A program made the position numbers and the translations under genes. A model generated the notes under the pieces. It was not told where the DNA came from. It ran no database searches and worked only from the letters and a program-made list of their open reading frames with translations. Shown piece after piece: positions 23,924-35,348 of a stretch of DNA of 64,000 bases. Source of the DNA: Isoperla grammatica (taxonomy: Eukaryota; Arthropoda; Insecta; Plecoptera; Perlodidae); contig OX246742.1 in the NCBI GenBank assembly GCA_945910005.1, forward strand, positions 47,097,902 through 47,161,901, given 5' to 3'. Each line of letters opens with the position of its first letter. Position 1 is the stretch's first letter.

Positions 23924-25267
23924 ATGATTTCTGAATTAGCTGGTAAGTGCTAGGCCTAGGCCTAGGCTTCCTAACTGTTTCTAGGGCCCTAGGCCTCGCC
24001 CATCCTCTTAGATAATATGTAACATGTTCTGTTTGTTCCATTTCAGACGTGTGTATTAGTCTTGTACTTGTTGGAGTCTTGTGGGGAGCCACTAACCCTC
24101 TAATCAAATATGGAAGTGCTGGTATAGAAAATATCAAAGCTAGAAACTCTGTGCTGCAATTTGTCTATGAAATCAAGTTTCTTGTCACGAATTGGAAGGT
24201 AAGATTCTCAGACAGTCCTCATCAGTAGATCAGCTAGGCCTAGCCTCTTCTTGCCGAGAGTAAGACCTAGGCGACACGCCTAGGTCTTACTACTCTTGGT
24301 TTGACTTACCGTATTATCGAAACTACGTAAGCTGAAAAGATGTAGGCCCTAGAACTACTTTTGCAAGTCATAATATTGTGTAATAATTGCTAATTGGCTG
24401 CCATTAAATCCGTTAATATGTCATCATTATATTGTTCCAGTATATGGTGCCATTTTTGTTGAATCAGACTGGTTCTGTAGTCTACTTCATCACTCTGCAG
24501 AAGGCTGATCTGTCATTGGCGGTACCTGTTGCCAACTCGCTGACATTTGTTTTCACCGCGTTGGCAGGCGTCGCTTTTGGTGAGGAGTCACCTGGCAAAG
24601 GTGCGTGATATCGCTAAACCACATCTGCGCCACTTTCATCCTGTTAAGTCTAATCTACACAACAATACAATACCTTCATCCCGTTGCGGTTCAGACGCCT
24701 CAAGGCACTCGCTTCCTCTGCAGTGATCATACCCTCAGGCAGCTCAACCTTCTCAGCCCAATTAAGCAGCTGCCCTACGATCTTTGTCTTTAAAAAATTC
24801 CTTTCGACTTGTCTCTTATCAAGTTATTATCCTTAAATACTTTTTTAACATTCATATATGCTTTGGAAGAATAGAATAATCTTTTATTTGGCTTGCTGCA
24901 TCAGGTGGTTTTGTAACAAAATATTAACTATCAGAAATCATTGTAATTTCGAGCCCAACAAACAAAATTAAGGAAGCAGTGGAGATGAGGAATCAATAGT
25001 TGTGTAAAACATGACAACCGGTGGACTAATGCCAAATTTTTCTTTTTTTAAATTTGGTCATTAGTCCTTTCAGTAGGCAACCAATAATATTATGTAATTG
25101 ACTAATAAAGTTACAATACAATAACACCTTTTCAACTTCACAGTTTCTGTGTCCATTATTTCATAAGGTTAATCTATTTCCTTCTTATAGACGTGTATCT
25201 GGGCGTGGGCCTCGTTCTTGCCGGCATCAGTTTGTGCGTCCTGGACAAAACTCTCGCGTCGACGTGA
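23924..25267 (+). CDS. TMEM234: TMEM234-like membrane protein (4 exons, complete)
   Basis: Exons: 23924-23942, 24047-24198, 24441-24600 and 25191-25267, with matching phases, giving 135 residues; the human protein is about 140. Family landmarks are LVGVLWGATNPLIKYGSAG in exon 2, MVPFLLNQTGSVVYF, LAVPVANSLTFVFTALAG and FGEE in exon 3, and GVGLVLAGISLCVLD in exon 4. Four hydrophobic segments are visible, near residues 8-24, 58-78, 82-103 and 112-130, like one half of an EamA-type transporter fold. The molecular function is not established. An upstream ATG at 23,911 is out of frame and soon stops, so 23,924 is the start. A poly(A) signal AATAAA lies at 25,374. Confidence 0.9.
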
Positions 25268-27872
25268 GGAGGGCTGACCAAACCAACCGCTTGCGTGCGT
25301 CCAATACAACCGCTCAACCATCTGCGGAGTCTCGAAGCAGCAGGACTGTACGTGGATGTATTGTTTCTTTTTAAATAAAGACAACACAAATACGAAAAAA
25401 AAAATACAAATGCTACAAGCAGAAACTGATATTTCGTGGACAAAATAATGTGAAACAATAAATTAAAATACTATTCACATGTGAAATAATTTAGTTGTGA
25501 TCTTTCACTGTATGTAGGATATCATTTTTATAACTGTAGGGTAGGATGAGGTCAATTGATGTGAAATATTTATTGTGCACTGGGCATACGTAAAACAAAT
25601 TTGTCCTTGTTCTTTTACAGAACTGAAATCAGAAAGCAGCAGCAAGTGACAGTATTTCGTCTGTGTTGACTTTATCAATTTGAATTATGAGAGGAGACAT
25701 ACATACATCAAAACACATGTGAAGTTACCTCCATCGTGTGCATGTGGACATCAGTTTAAAGTATTGGTGCAACGTCAATGGCAACAGGTTTAATGAACCA
25801 AGAGCTCATGGTGCATCACATGTTAACCGATTGAATGTTGTAATGTATGTATAGGTACTGTATGTGATATTTGTATTTAACTGCTTATATATAACTACAC
25901 GGTTTTGTACTTATTGTAAATATAGGTTGTGTATATCAACAGTTTGTGGGTTTATTTTCACTTCTATCGTCATAGTATACCTGATTTATACATCACACCT
26001 CCAACTACATTTGGTGTCACCTGGTACAACAGACAGTGCTACTCTGCACCCAGATGAAGCACCAATATGTAGGGCACAGTTATAAAAATAAGGTACACAT
26101 AGGCTATCTAATAAAAATATGAGGGAGAACACAAAATACAATTTATGCACTAGAATTCTCTATGATCACAAATCATAATGAATTTGTAGATTTCAATATA
26201 CTGTATATATATTTTTTTTTCATGTGCAGAGTTGGCAATTCATGTCGGTTGGTGGTAGTGGATTCATGTGGGTTGGTTGGTGCATGTCTTATTGTATGCA
26301 TCATTATTAATATTTTCTATCACCAAGGATGGTAAAACAACATCAATGCTACATAATTGTCTGGCCAGGGACGTTTGTTGTGATTGAGGAACGAAGGGAC
26401 AGAGACAATTCACAAACCATGTTTCCTGTTCTAAAGCAAGCAAATTGTGGTGCAGGTTGCAATCACAGAATATCAAGTACAATTTAAACAACATCATTTT
26501 ATTCAACAACTTGCATAAAGATTGCTGTCTTTACTATGTATTTCATTAGCGCACCGTAGTTAATGTTTTCCGTGAGAGAACCCCCATATTAATACATATA
26601 TTTATAGAAATATTGTTAGATCCTTGTTAAATGTTAAAAGTCTATCGATGTAAAGCGTATCCATCACTACGTGTACCGTATCACTCGCAGTTAAATGTGC
26701 ATTTGCTGTGACGTTTAACCTTCTTCTCGATTCGCGTTTTTTCTCTCTTGTACCTCTCAATCATCTCTTGCACTCTCTCTTGCACTCAATAACCTCGCCA
26801 TCTCCTCTCTCTCTCTCTCATCCATATCGCCTCCTTCGCACGTCCAGTGATGTGTGTAATTTTGCAAACGATGGCACCTATAAAGCCTACATGCAGAGAC
26901 CTGTCTCGGAACAACGCTACCGTTTAGTAGTGCGTGGTTCACAACGTTCATTGTGTTGCCGCGGCTTTAACGTGCGTGATATACGTTGTGTATTATTGTC
27001 ACAGTATTATTACAAAGACTATTAGACTTGCACGTATCATTACACAAATACATGTGTACATGTGGAAGAAAGTGTAAAAGACAAGTAGCTATTATTACAT
27101 CCAATTGAAAACCTGCTAACGATATCATAAATAGGTTCGATGCCCAGATTTCGTCTTAGCAATCAAGCCAGATGAAATTAATGTTGTTGAAATGTTTATG
27201 AATGATTGTTGTAACTTTTTTTAACTAACAATTAACATTAGTTTTATTCTTACGAAAGTGAATGCCTTACGAGTTAGGACTAAAATTATTATACATATAT
27301 ATTACGCAATTATTACGCTTTATGTGTGGATATTGGGTAGTACAGATTGCACAAATTGTACTGTTTTATACAGAAGCACCATTTATCAGTACTAACTGGT
27401 ATTGCACGAAGCTCTAACCAATCAGACGCATTCATACCTAACTTAAAATGTAAGGGTGAAAAGTTTGTTTGGAATATTTACAAGTTTGAGAGGTTAATTA
27501 GTAAGAAGTTGGCATACTGGGGCAAACTAGGATGATTAAAAGAGGTAAATGAAGCAGTTCTTGCTCGACTCAGTGTTTGGATAAAAGTTAAACTTTGAGT
27601 GAGGTCATGATAATAATTTAAGGTATCTAGAAAACTGGAAAGTGAGAAAGGAAAAAGTGGTAGAAGCTAGTTTTAATATGAAATTATAATGTATGTGTGA
27701 TGGAAATCATGAAGTGTGAATGTGTAGGCTTGCAATTCATTGCAAAACAGTCTTCTCAAGTATCCTTTTGTCGCTCAAAACACGTTTTTCCCTTCTCCCT
27801 ATTTCATTTTGCCTGAAGACTCCCCTAAACACGTTTTAGTTTCCCTCTTTCCCGACTCGCCGCCGTAGACGC
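25268..27872. other. Intergenic between convergent TMEM234 and the Ser/Lys/Arg-rich gene
   Basis: AT-rich. The left part includes the TMEM234 3' UTR. CT-rich stretches occur at 26,740-26,830. The open frames are short and unconvincing; no mobile element is recognised. Confidence 0.55.
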
Positions 27873-29541
27873 TCACGACCTAGTTTTCCTCCTGAACCAG
27901 CCGGACTTGACCTTGGAGTCCTTGGGCATGGACACGGACCGAGACAAGTCCGCCCTCTTCTTGGCTGCGTCTGTCGTCTTGGCCTTCTTAAGGGTGGTTG
28001 CGCCCCCCGTCCTGTAGCCCCCCTTGGTTCCGTTGAGCTCCACGGCAGACACGTTGAGACCGTTGGACATGCGCCCCCTCCCCTTCAGAGACTCAATGGA
28101 CTGGGCCGTGTTCAACGCGCGACGCGAACCCTTCTGCAGCGAGTCCGTTGACTCGTAGTTCTCCTTGTCGCGTCGCCCCTCTCGACTCAACGAGTTGAGG
28201 GACTTCCTCGACAGATTCTCTTTGTCCTTGCCGGACTTGAGTCGGCCGAGGGTGGACGTGGACTTGGGGGGGATCTTGGGGGGTTTGCCGCCCCCGTTCT
28301 CGTAGTGAACCTCCATCCCCTCGCGGTAGTGTCGGGGCTTCCAGGGGGCCAGGACGCTGATGGAGCGCGACACTGTCCGAGTCTGGGGGACGACGGTCGA
28401 GCCCGTGGTCGAGGAAAGCTCTTCCCGACTGCGAGCGCGACGACCGTTGCGAGATGGGACGCGGCCTGGGATGTCCCCCACTAGAACAACGCACACAACG
28501 GTTAGAACCACAACACTACACATTGTACAGGTCTTGTATATTATCTTCTAATATTCGTTGGTTTATTATATGAGTATTTCTTCGTATCTTTTTCTGTCAG
28601 TCTTGTATTTTAATATTTATTCACTTGCTCCCAAGAGGAGTCAAACCTATACAATATACCTATAGATTTTACTGGAAAGCAGTCAATCATGTAGGGTGTA
28701 TTCTTTTTTTTTAAACTACCTGTAGATCTTTGCAACATGTTTGTATGGAAGTCTTGTCTAGTTCAGAGTCTAGTATCATTTAATGGTATTAACAAAGTAA
28801 TCATAAAAATTAAAAACAATAAATACTCATTGCTTTTCAAGCTATCTGTGTCAAATACTATATATTTATTTATTTAATGTCTATCCTATTTCGGTTATAA
28901 ACTGATTTACAAAGGAGGACAACAAATAGAACTATTTGATTTCTACAATTTTATTGGTTGCAAAATGTAAAGTAAGACATTGACTTATTATTTTAAATAA
29001 ACTTTGGATTGGTTTTGCAGAAAAATGTATTCTTACTTTAAATAGAACTATGTAGGCTATACAAATAATGAAAAATCAAATTACAATTCTAAATACAATA
29101 AATACAAAATACAGTTCAGTTTGTGTCCCCACCTGTGGCTGCGTGAAGGTAAACTACGGAGCGCTGTGACTGCTGGCTACTGTCCCCCTCGGTGGTGCTC
29201 TCTGCCGAGCTTGTTGCCAACTCCCCAGCGCTGCGGTGGTGGCGGCGACGTGGTACTTGCAGCTTGTTGTTGTTACCGCTCTTGTAGCGACGGTTGTTGC
29301 TGCTGTCCCTCAGAGGGACATACCTGGGGGGCAGGAGACACCTTAGTATAGCGCTACAGCTCAAACACAGGTAGGAGACACCTTAGTATAGCGCTACAGC
29401 TCAAACACAGGTAGGAGACACCTTAGTATAGCGCACAGCTCAAACACAGGTAGGAGACACCTTAGTATAGCGCTACAGCTCAAACACAGGTAGGAGACAC
29501 CTTAGTATAGCGCTACAGCTCAAACACACAGGGTTATTTGT

Positions 29542-29584
<43 letters not shown>

Positions 29585-31058
29585 GGCTATTTATTTATTT
29601 AATCAGTATCCATTCTATTCAGTTGTAAAACTGATTTAGAAAGGAGGAAAATAAATCAAGCTAAGTATACAAATGATAATGGAAATCATAAAATAGCAAC
29701 AACAACAAAACAAACTACTGTACTATAGAAATAAGTACAAGAACAATAAAAATGAATCGTGAGATTTAAATATAAGAAAATGAACTATGAAAATATTAAA
29801 TATAAAATAAATACATGACTGAAATGAGGAACAAGAGAATTGGAAAGGGAAATGAGAAAAGGGCAATCAAACATTTTGAATGTAGGATTACTGCATAACT
29901 TCTTTCATGTTGCTAAATCTATGGATTAGTTAAAAACTGCTTTCCACTCTTTCTGCACTCCAGCCGGCCAGTCTTCACTTGTCTTACTACTTACATTCTA
30001 GTTGTCAACCCTTAAAAAGTGGGGGCACAAAAATCTAACGTGCATAATATGGGCCCCATCATTTTGAGTTACGCCACTGCCCCCCCCCCCCCCCCTTTCA
30101 GTCGCCCTACCCAAGGGAGAAGGATTATGTACTTTTGTAGTATCTTGTGGAGGAATACTGACTCCCGCCCTCCCACTTCCCCCTACCCAGTCGCCCTACC
30201 CACGGGTGAAGTACCCTCGTCATACCTGCTGGAGGACTGCTGACTCCCGCCCTCGTTGTACCGCGGGGCCGGCGAGGGGTTCTCCGGAAGTGACGTCATC
30301 GGCTTGATGACCTTGTGAGAGCGGACAGACTCGGCGTCGGTGTCGCCGAAGAACCTCAGGTTTTTGTTGGTCTTGTCCACGTTGTTGTTGTTGTTGTGTT
30401 GTTGTCGGGAGACGAAGCTCTTTGCGTGTTCGGCTTCGTTCTCGCTGATCACAGCCTGGTGCTCGATCTATACAACACACATCACACACACTTGTTGAGC
30501 GTTCTAGAGTGTTGAGGAGGGGGGCTGTCTTCAAACATGAGGATTGTCGTGGCTTTGCGTCTATTCGAGACGATGAGGGATGCTAGATGAAGTTGTTACA
30601 GGACACACATGCCTTCTACAGCCTGCGGGATTCGAACCCACGTCCCTAGGTGCCGTATACGCTTATCACCTGAGCCGCAACCGCGGGCGGCACCTTCACC
30701 TAGCATATGCTTCTCATTTATCCGTTAGATTCAAAGTATGTGGTTTAAAATGGAGACTAAGAGTAAAACTTTAATTGGAATAATCTCCTCATCCACAAGG
30801 CTCCTAGGGCTGGGGAGTTACTTATAATGTGTTTGTTACGCATGCAGTGTAAGATAGTTTCATGGTTGAACGTCTCACCTTGGGTTTGGGCTTGTTCTTG
30901 CCGCGCAACCTGTCCAGGGACTTGAACCAGCTCCCTGTGTTGTTAGTGTCCTGTTCGACCACGTGGCGGTTGTTGACGCGGTTGAGGGTGGCCGGGCGGG
31001 AGGGCGAGGGGCTGGGGGTGGGGAGGCGCTCGCGGCGACTCCGACTTCCCTCCTCCAC
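27873..31058 (-). CDS. Unrecognised Ser/Lys/Arg-rich protein, C-terminal four exons (5' end not found)
   Basis: Exons in gene order: 31058-30879, 30467-30226, 29323-29133 and 28480-27873. Borders are GT-AG and phases agree (0, 2, 1, stop), giving about 406 residues. The chain is polar and probably disordered: TPSPSPSRP and GSWFKSLDRLRGKNK in the first exon, a short poly-Asn run and RFFGDTDAESVRS in the second, RYVPLRDSS and SVVYLHAAT in the third. The last exon has SISVLAPWKPRHYREGMEV, a proline-rich GKPPKIPPKS that could bind SH3 domains, and many RKSLNSLSR-like Ser/Arg/Lys motifs, ending GWFRRKTRS. I do not recognise the family; a cytoskeletal or junctional scaffold tail is a guess. Upstream exons lie at higher coordinates; a candidate is at 34,603-34,566. 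Two of its splice borders carry local tandem duplications. Confidence 0.78.
29341..29529. repeat. 40-bp minisatellite beside a 3' splice site
   Basis: Almost five copies of a unit with GGTAGGAGACACC, TTAGTATAGCGC and TACAGCTCAAACACA. The edge copy overlaps the sequence just upstream (minus strand) of the acceptor at 29,323/29,324, so every unit contains a relative of that polypyrimidine stretch (GGTGTCTCCT on the minus strand). Confidence 0.92.
29537..29605. repeat. TTTA microsatellite
   Basis: A run of TTTA repeats, broken once by GGC at about 29,585. It follows directly after the 40-bp minisatellite. Confidence 0.9.
30085..30260. repeat. Diverged duplication across a 5' splice site
   Basis: The block from CAGTCGCCCTACCCA to ACTCCCGCCCTC occurs twice, at about 30,100-30,176 and 30,189-30,254. 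The second copy spans the true donor of the exon ending at 30,226. The first lies further into the intron (minus strand) and has lost the donor GT. Confidence 0.7.
30580..30715 (-). mobile_element. tRNA-derived SINE-like unit
   Basis: On the minus strand a tRNA-like head with GCGGTTGCGGCTCAGGTG and a B box GGTTCGAATCC is followed by a body containing ATCCCTCATCGTCTCGAATAG. The body motif recurs in the unit at 41,487-41,700, so the two are one family. Confidence 0.6.
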
Positions 31059-31120
31059 CTGAGACAAACAACAAGGTCAGAAGAGACACAACACAAGCAA
31101 AGAGACACGACGCTATACTA

Positions 31121-31210
31121 CTCAGAGGCGCATGATTCAAATGGGAGCGTTCACACGTGTGACGGAGATGCGTCGTAGAAGCTCACATTTGAATCAATGC
31201 GCCTCTGAGT
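31121..31210. mobile_element. Short MITE, about 90 bp
   Basis: Inverted ends run ACTCAGAGGCGCAT...ATGCGCCTCTGAGT, and further with ATTCAAATG/CATTTGAAT. No coding. No clear target duplication. Confidence 0.6.
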
Positions 31211-31326
31211 GGCATGTGGTGTGAGCCGGCCCTTATAAAGACTAAAATATAAACTATAAAGTGTACATCTCTAAGGGACACAGCCGAGCATGTGAAGGTA
31301 CAACGTTGCTTTGAGCGTGTATAACT

Positions 31327-31590
31327 CACTACGTTTATCAAGCGGACTGGGGTCCGGGTCGCACTTGGCTGTGCGAGCCGAGTATAGTGCGCACCGAGTT
31401 CGACTGAGAAACACCTCAGCTCGAGCTTATATTTCAGTTCTGTCAAGAAACCGATCTAGCCCGGTTTAATAGGACTAGAGATAGGGTTTAATAGGAGGAG
31501 TCCGGATTGAAGTACGCTTGCTAAACGGGTTCCGAACTCAGTGCGTACTGAAGTAAGTCCGAACCCGCAGTCCGCTTGATAAACGTAGTG
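31327..31590. mobile_element. CACTA-like MITE, 264 bp
   Basis: Perfect terminal inverted repeats of about 23 bp start CACTACGTTTATCAAGCGGA. They are flanked by a 3-bp duplication ACT (31,324-31,326 and 31,591-31,593). The CACTA start plus 3-bp duplication is the signature of the CACTA/EnSpm superfamily. The interior is non-coding and has secondary inverted repeats (GGTCCGGGTC/GTCCGAACCC). Confidence 0.75.
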
Positions 31591-32039
31591 ACTGTAAGTG
31601 GGGTGGACTGGCGTAATGTGACTCCCAATCAATGTCTTGTTATTCTGCGGCCGCGTTGAAGCGTGACTGACACGTGTCTATCAGCTCGACCACGTGGTCA
31701 TGCAAACACACTGGCAAGAATCATTCCTTATTGTTGTCAGTCGTTCCTTTACAACAATATTGCACTCGCGTCGCATTGTTGTATACTTGCTACACCCCCG
31801 CCGGCGATCTCCAAGTGTTCCGTTACATGCAAAGTTGAACGCCATTGATTGGATTGATTGGTAAATATCCCCGGGCAACAAACAGACTCAATGTAATTGA
31901 ACACAATAAAGGTTGAGATCAAGAGTTGTGTAACTACACAACACTCATTAGTATTTCTCAATCATATCTGTATTGAATTGATTTCGACAATGTCAAGGTA
32001 ACGGAGCAAGTGGACTTTCTAATGACTGTCGAACTAAAG

Positions 32040-32160
32040 GAGTAGTTGATATTGTTCTACGTCTGTACTAATGCACCCAGTGCTGTTGAAGCATGAGAGT
32101 GATGGGCTACGCGGGACTCGAACCCCCGTCCCGCGCCTGATTATGAGAGTTAGCATTACG
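32040..32160 (-). mobile_element. tRNA-like SINE head
   Basis: On the minus strand, GGCGTAATGCTAACTCTCA, then GGGGGTTCGAGTCCCGCG, a B box with flanking pairing as in a T arm. No body family was identified and no acceptor stem closes, so it is not called a tRNA gene. Confidence 0.5.
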
Positions 32161-33379
32161 CCAAACATCTCATTGTTTCTTTCTAAACTTGATTTTGAGA
32201 GTTTTGTTTTTTTAACGACTTGAAATAATTTCAAGGTGCTCATTATGCTTGAAACCTGTTTATTTCATTAAGTACACCACCATTATCATGAACGCTGCAG
32301 TGAGTGTGTTGAGTGAAGTGTTTAAGTGGATAATTGTCCTTGTACTGTTACTGTAATTACAGTAATCCTTGTGGAGGTCATAAAGCACAGGAATGCGACA
32401 CCTCTAAAATATATAGCGACCCGCGTATAACTTAACTTAATAACTTATTACTTAGCTTAGCAGAGATTCCGGGTTCGATTATTCTAAAGTGTTGGTGTTC
32501 TGTTCAGAGTTGGCCTCAGCCATCAGTGATAAAGTACATATGTTGGTGTTTCGTAGAAAATTCAGATTCACTGTCTATTTCCGAGGTTTTCACGCCCGGA
32601 ATCAACTATACTTATTACGTTTTCCGGGTACAGCCGTGACAAATCCAGGGAAGAGATTTCCTCCACCTTTTGACCCGGTTCTACCCGGAAAAACTTAATA
32701 GCATTGTCTTTGTTATTGAAGTCTTATCAAACATCATATTCATATTTATAACATTGCCACTTCACTATTAGATGGTTAATAAAACAATGAACCTTGAGTT
32801 TTAATATAATAAATAACACTTCAATGAGAGAAGCGTTATAAACCTTGTTCTAAGATCTAGGATTACTCCCTCAGCAATTACACCAGAACGCATTATGTTC
32901 GGGGGGGGGGGGGCTTCTGATTGATTGATTGATATTTGGGCTTAACGTCTCATATTTTTGCAACGAGGCTAATCGTGACAATGAGTGGGTGATATATGAA
33001 GATGAAAAATGGAGTTGTTTGGCGGAAAGGGGCAAGTAGGAGGGAGCGTGAGGAAAGGGGAAAGGGGAGGTGGAGATTGGGGTGTGGACTGCACTGTGTA
33101 TTATTGGCACGCGCAGCTATTGTTAGTAACTCTGTCTCATTTGACAATTATTTCCCCGCCATTCGATTGTTGCGTCTGCCCCGCAAGCAGGGTCGTATGT
33201 CAGCAGCTGCCGCCCTCCCAAACAGTCTTGCTACGACACACGACACCCTTGCGACCCACCGACACGACAATGTCTTGCTTGGGTAACTACTACTGACTTT
33301 TGTCGACTGATGTTTGTGAACGATATAGTATGCAGTTCCAGCTGTGCTCATCGAGAGTAAGGTCCGAATGCATAGTCCA

Positions 33380-33516
33380 GACTCAATCCTTCCTCAACTC
33401 AGCCTCTCCTCAGCCTCGCCTAACCACCAATCACAGAACGGCATTGCCATGTGGACGGCTCTGTGATTGGTGGCAAGGTGAGGCTGAAGAGAGGCTGAGT
33501 TGAGGAGGGCTTGAGT
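33380..33516. mobile_element. Small foldback MITE, about 137 bp
   Basis: CCTCAACTCAGCCTCTC at the left and GAGAGGCTGAGTTGAGG at the right are inverted. The pairing extends inward to CCACCAATCACAGA/CTGTGATTGGTGG. No coding; target duplication unclear. Confidence 0.7.
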
Positions 33517-33531
33517 GAGACGTACAGTTGT

Positions 33532-33605
33532 ACGTCGACATGCCGGATGCGGGAGTCGAACCCCCGACCCCTGTGACCATGTTATCGGACATGTAACTTG
33601 GTAAA
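33532..33605 (-). mobile_element. tRNA-like SINE head
   Basis: On the minus strand, AAGTTACATGTCCGATAACATG leads into GGGGGTTCGACTCCCGCA, a B-box and T-arm-like block. Partial only. Confidence 0.4.
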
Positions 33606-34026
33606 ATAACGTAGACATAAGTAAATCAAGGGTCGGAGAGAACAAGTCTTCTACAACCACCTCATTACGTTTAGCCTTTTCTCTTGTCTTAGGGAACATA
33701 TTACGTTGATGATTACGTTGATGGAAATAACGATCAGTTAAAAAACATCCGATAAAAACAAAAACGAATGCAGAGTTGTTCGAGTAAATACGTGTTACTG
33801 TTCTCACCTACCTCCTTGATTTATGATGACCTTCTTCGATACAAGTAATAAAAGCCCCCCCCCCCCCCCCCCCCCCCCCAACATCGCCATCAGCTATCAG
33901 GTGCAATACTGAGCGAAAGACTTATAAAAATAACATAATGTAACGCATTTTTTTTTATGCAAATGTAAGAAAAACGAGGGTCGACGTTTACGAGCCGCAT
34001 CGTACAGTGACGGATGTTGCAACTGC

Positions 34027-34505
34027 AACAAGTTCAGTGAACATACCTTGCAACAAGTGCAGGGAACATACCTTGCAACAAGTGCAGGGAACATACCTTG
34101 CAACAAGTGCAGGGAACATACCTTGCAACAAGTGCAGGGAACATACCTTGCAACAAGTGCAGGGAACATACCTTGCAACAAGTGCAGTGAACATACCTTG
34201 CAACAAGTGCAGGGAACATACCTTGCAACAAGTGCAGGGAACATACCTTGCAACAAGTTCAGGAACATACCTTGCAACAAGTGCACGGAACATACCTTGC
34301 AACAAGTGCAGGGAACATACCTTGCAACAAGTACAGGGAACATACCTTGCAACAAGTACAGGGAACATACCTTGCAACAAGTGCACGGAACATACCTTGC
34401 AACAAGTGCAGGGAACATACCTTGCAACAAGTGCAGTGAACATACCTTGCAACAAGTGCAGGGAACATACCTTGCAACAAGTGCAGGGAACATACCTTGC
34501 AATAA
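34027..34505. repeat. 25-bp minisatellite, about 19 copies, consensus splice donor on the minus strand
   Basis: The plus-strand unit is AACATACCTTGC followed by AACAAGTGCAGGG. On the minus strand each unit reads TTGCAAG/GTATGTTC, a near-consensus 5' splice site. Copies vary at one or two positions. Long open frames on both strands exist only because the unit lacks stops in several phases. Confidence 0.95.
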
Positions 34506-35276
34506 CATCAGTGATATCCACTACACTAGCAGTAGCGACCTTCAGGGGGCGAGACAACTAAATACCTTCGCCGCTTTGCTTGTGTTCCTTGGATCCGTAC
34601 AGCCTGTGAGATGACTTCCTCTTTCAAACTGTCTGTGTCCTCCCAGACATTGGCCACTATTGTATAACAAAGATCCTTTCTCATTGGCTGATGCTGAGTT
34701 CTTTCATCGCAACGACCATTCGGCGCAACACAGAACGTCGCACGGCAGCCAATGAAATGGGAGCATTATAATACCTACCCTTAGTGAGGTCGAGTGGTGA
34801 GGGATGAACCCTCCCACACAGGTATATGCCGGGTGGGTCCAGTCACAGGCGACTCCTGGTCGTTGAGTGACCATGTACTAAGATGGTAAGACTGCTCTTG
34901 TACAGCACTGGACATAACTAACGCATCTGCTGACGTATCAAGGATTCATCGATTACGTACACGAATTATTCATAGATTTATTTCCCAACTGTCCATATTT
35001 CCAACATTTACGCACCGAGAGAGGCTGATTACCATTAATATCGGCATTAAAATGCAGCAAGTGTGATCACGACAAGGCCTTCAATATCTTAGCAGAGGAT
35101 TGCACAGCACAGTACACTCGCCCCCTTGACATATAACAGATTTATTAAACAATATTGCTATTTTTGTATATGTCTTCGATTAATATGTGAATAATTAATC
35201 ACTAAAATTGAAAAACAGTTGCAATTAACGTGACAGAACAGGACTAACGGTGTGAAATGTATAGAAAGCATGATGG

Positions 35277-35297
35277 TGGGGGGGGGGGGGGGGGGAG

Positions 35298-35348
<51 letters not shown>
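35277..35348. repeat. Poly-G followed by AG microsatellite
   Basis: A run of about 18 G, then a GA tract of about 50 bp with two GG interruptions. Confidence 0.95.

Larger units (their letters stand above)
21388..24300. repeat. GGCCTA hexamer clusters around the ZWILCH/TMEM234 starts
   Basis: CTAGGCCTAGG-type runs occur at about 21,390-21,720, 22,090-22,260, 23,055-23,080, 23,190-23,300, 23,505-23,515, 23,950-24,000 and 24,235-24,360. They lie on both sides of the two start codons and thin out elsewhere in both genes. Confidence 0.7.

Noticed and set aside
26708..27025. Plus-strand frame of 105 codons
   Set aside because: CT-rich low-complexity start and no family or splice support.
33897..34561. 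Long open frames on both strands (up to 203 codons)
   Set aside because: They arise from the 25-bp minisatellite; overlapping frames on both strands encode simple repeats.
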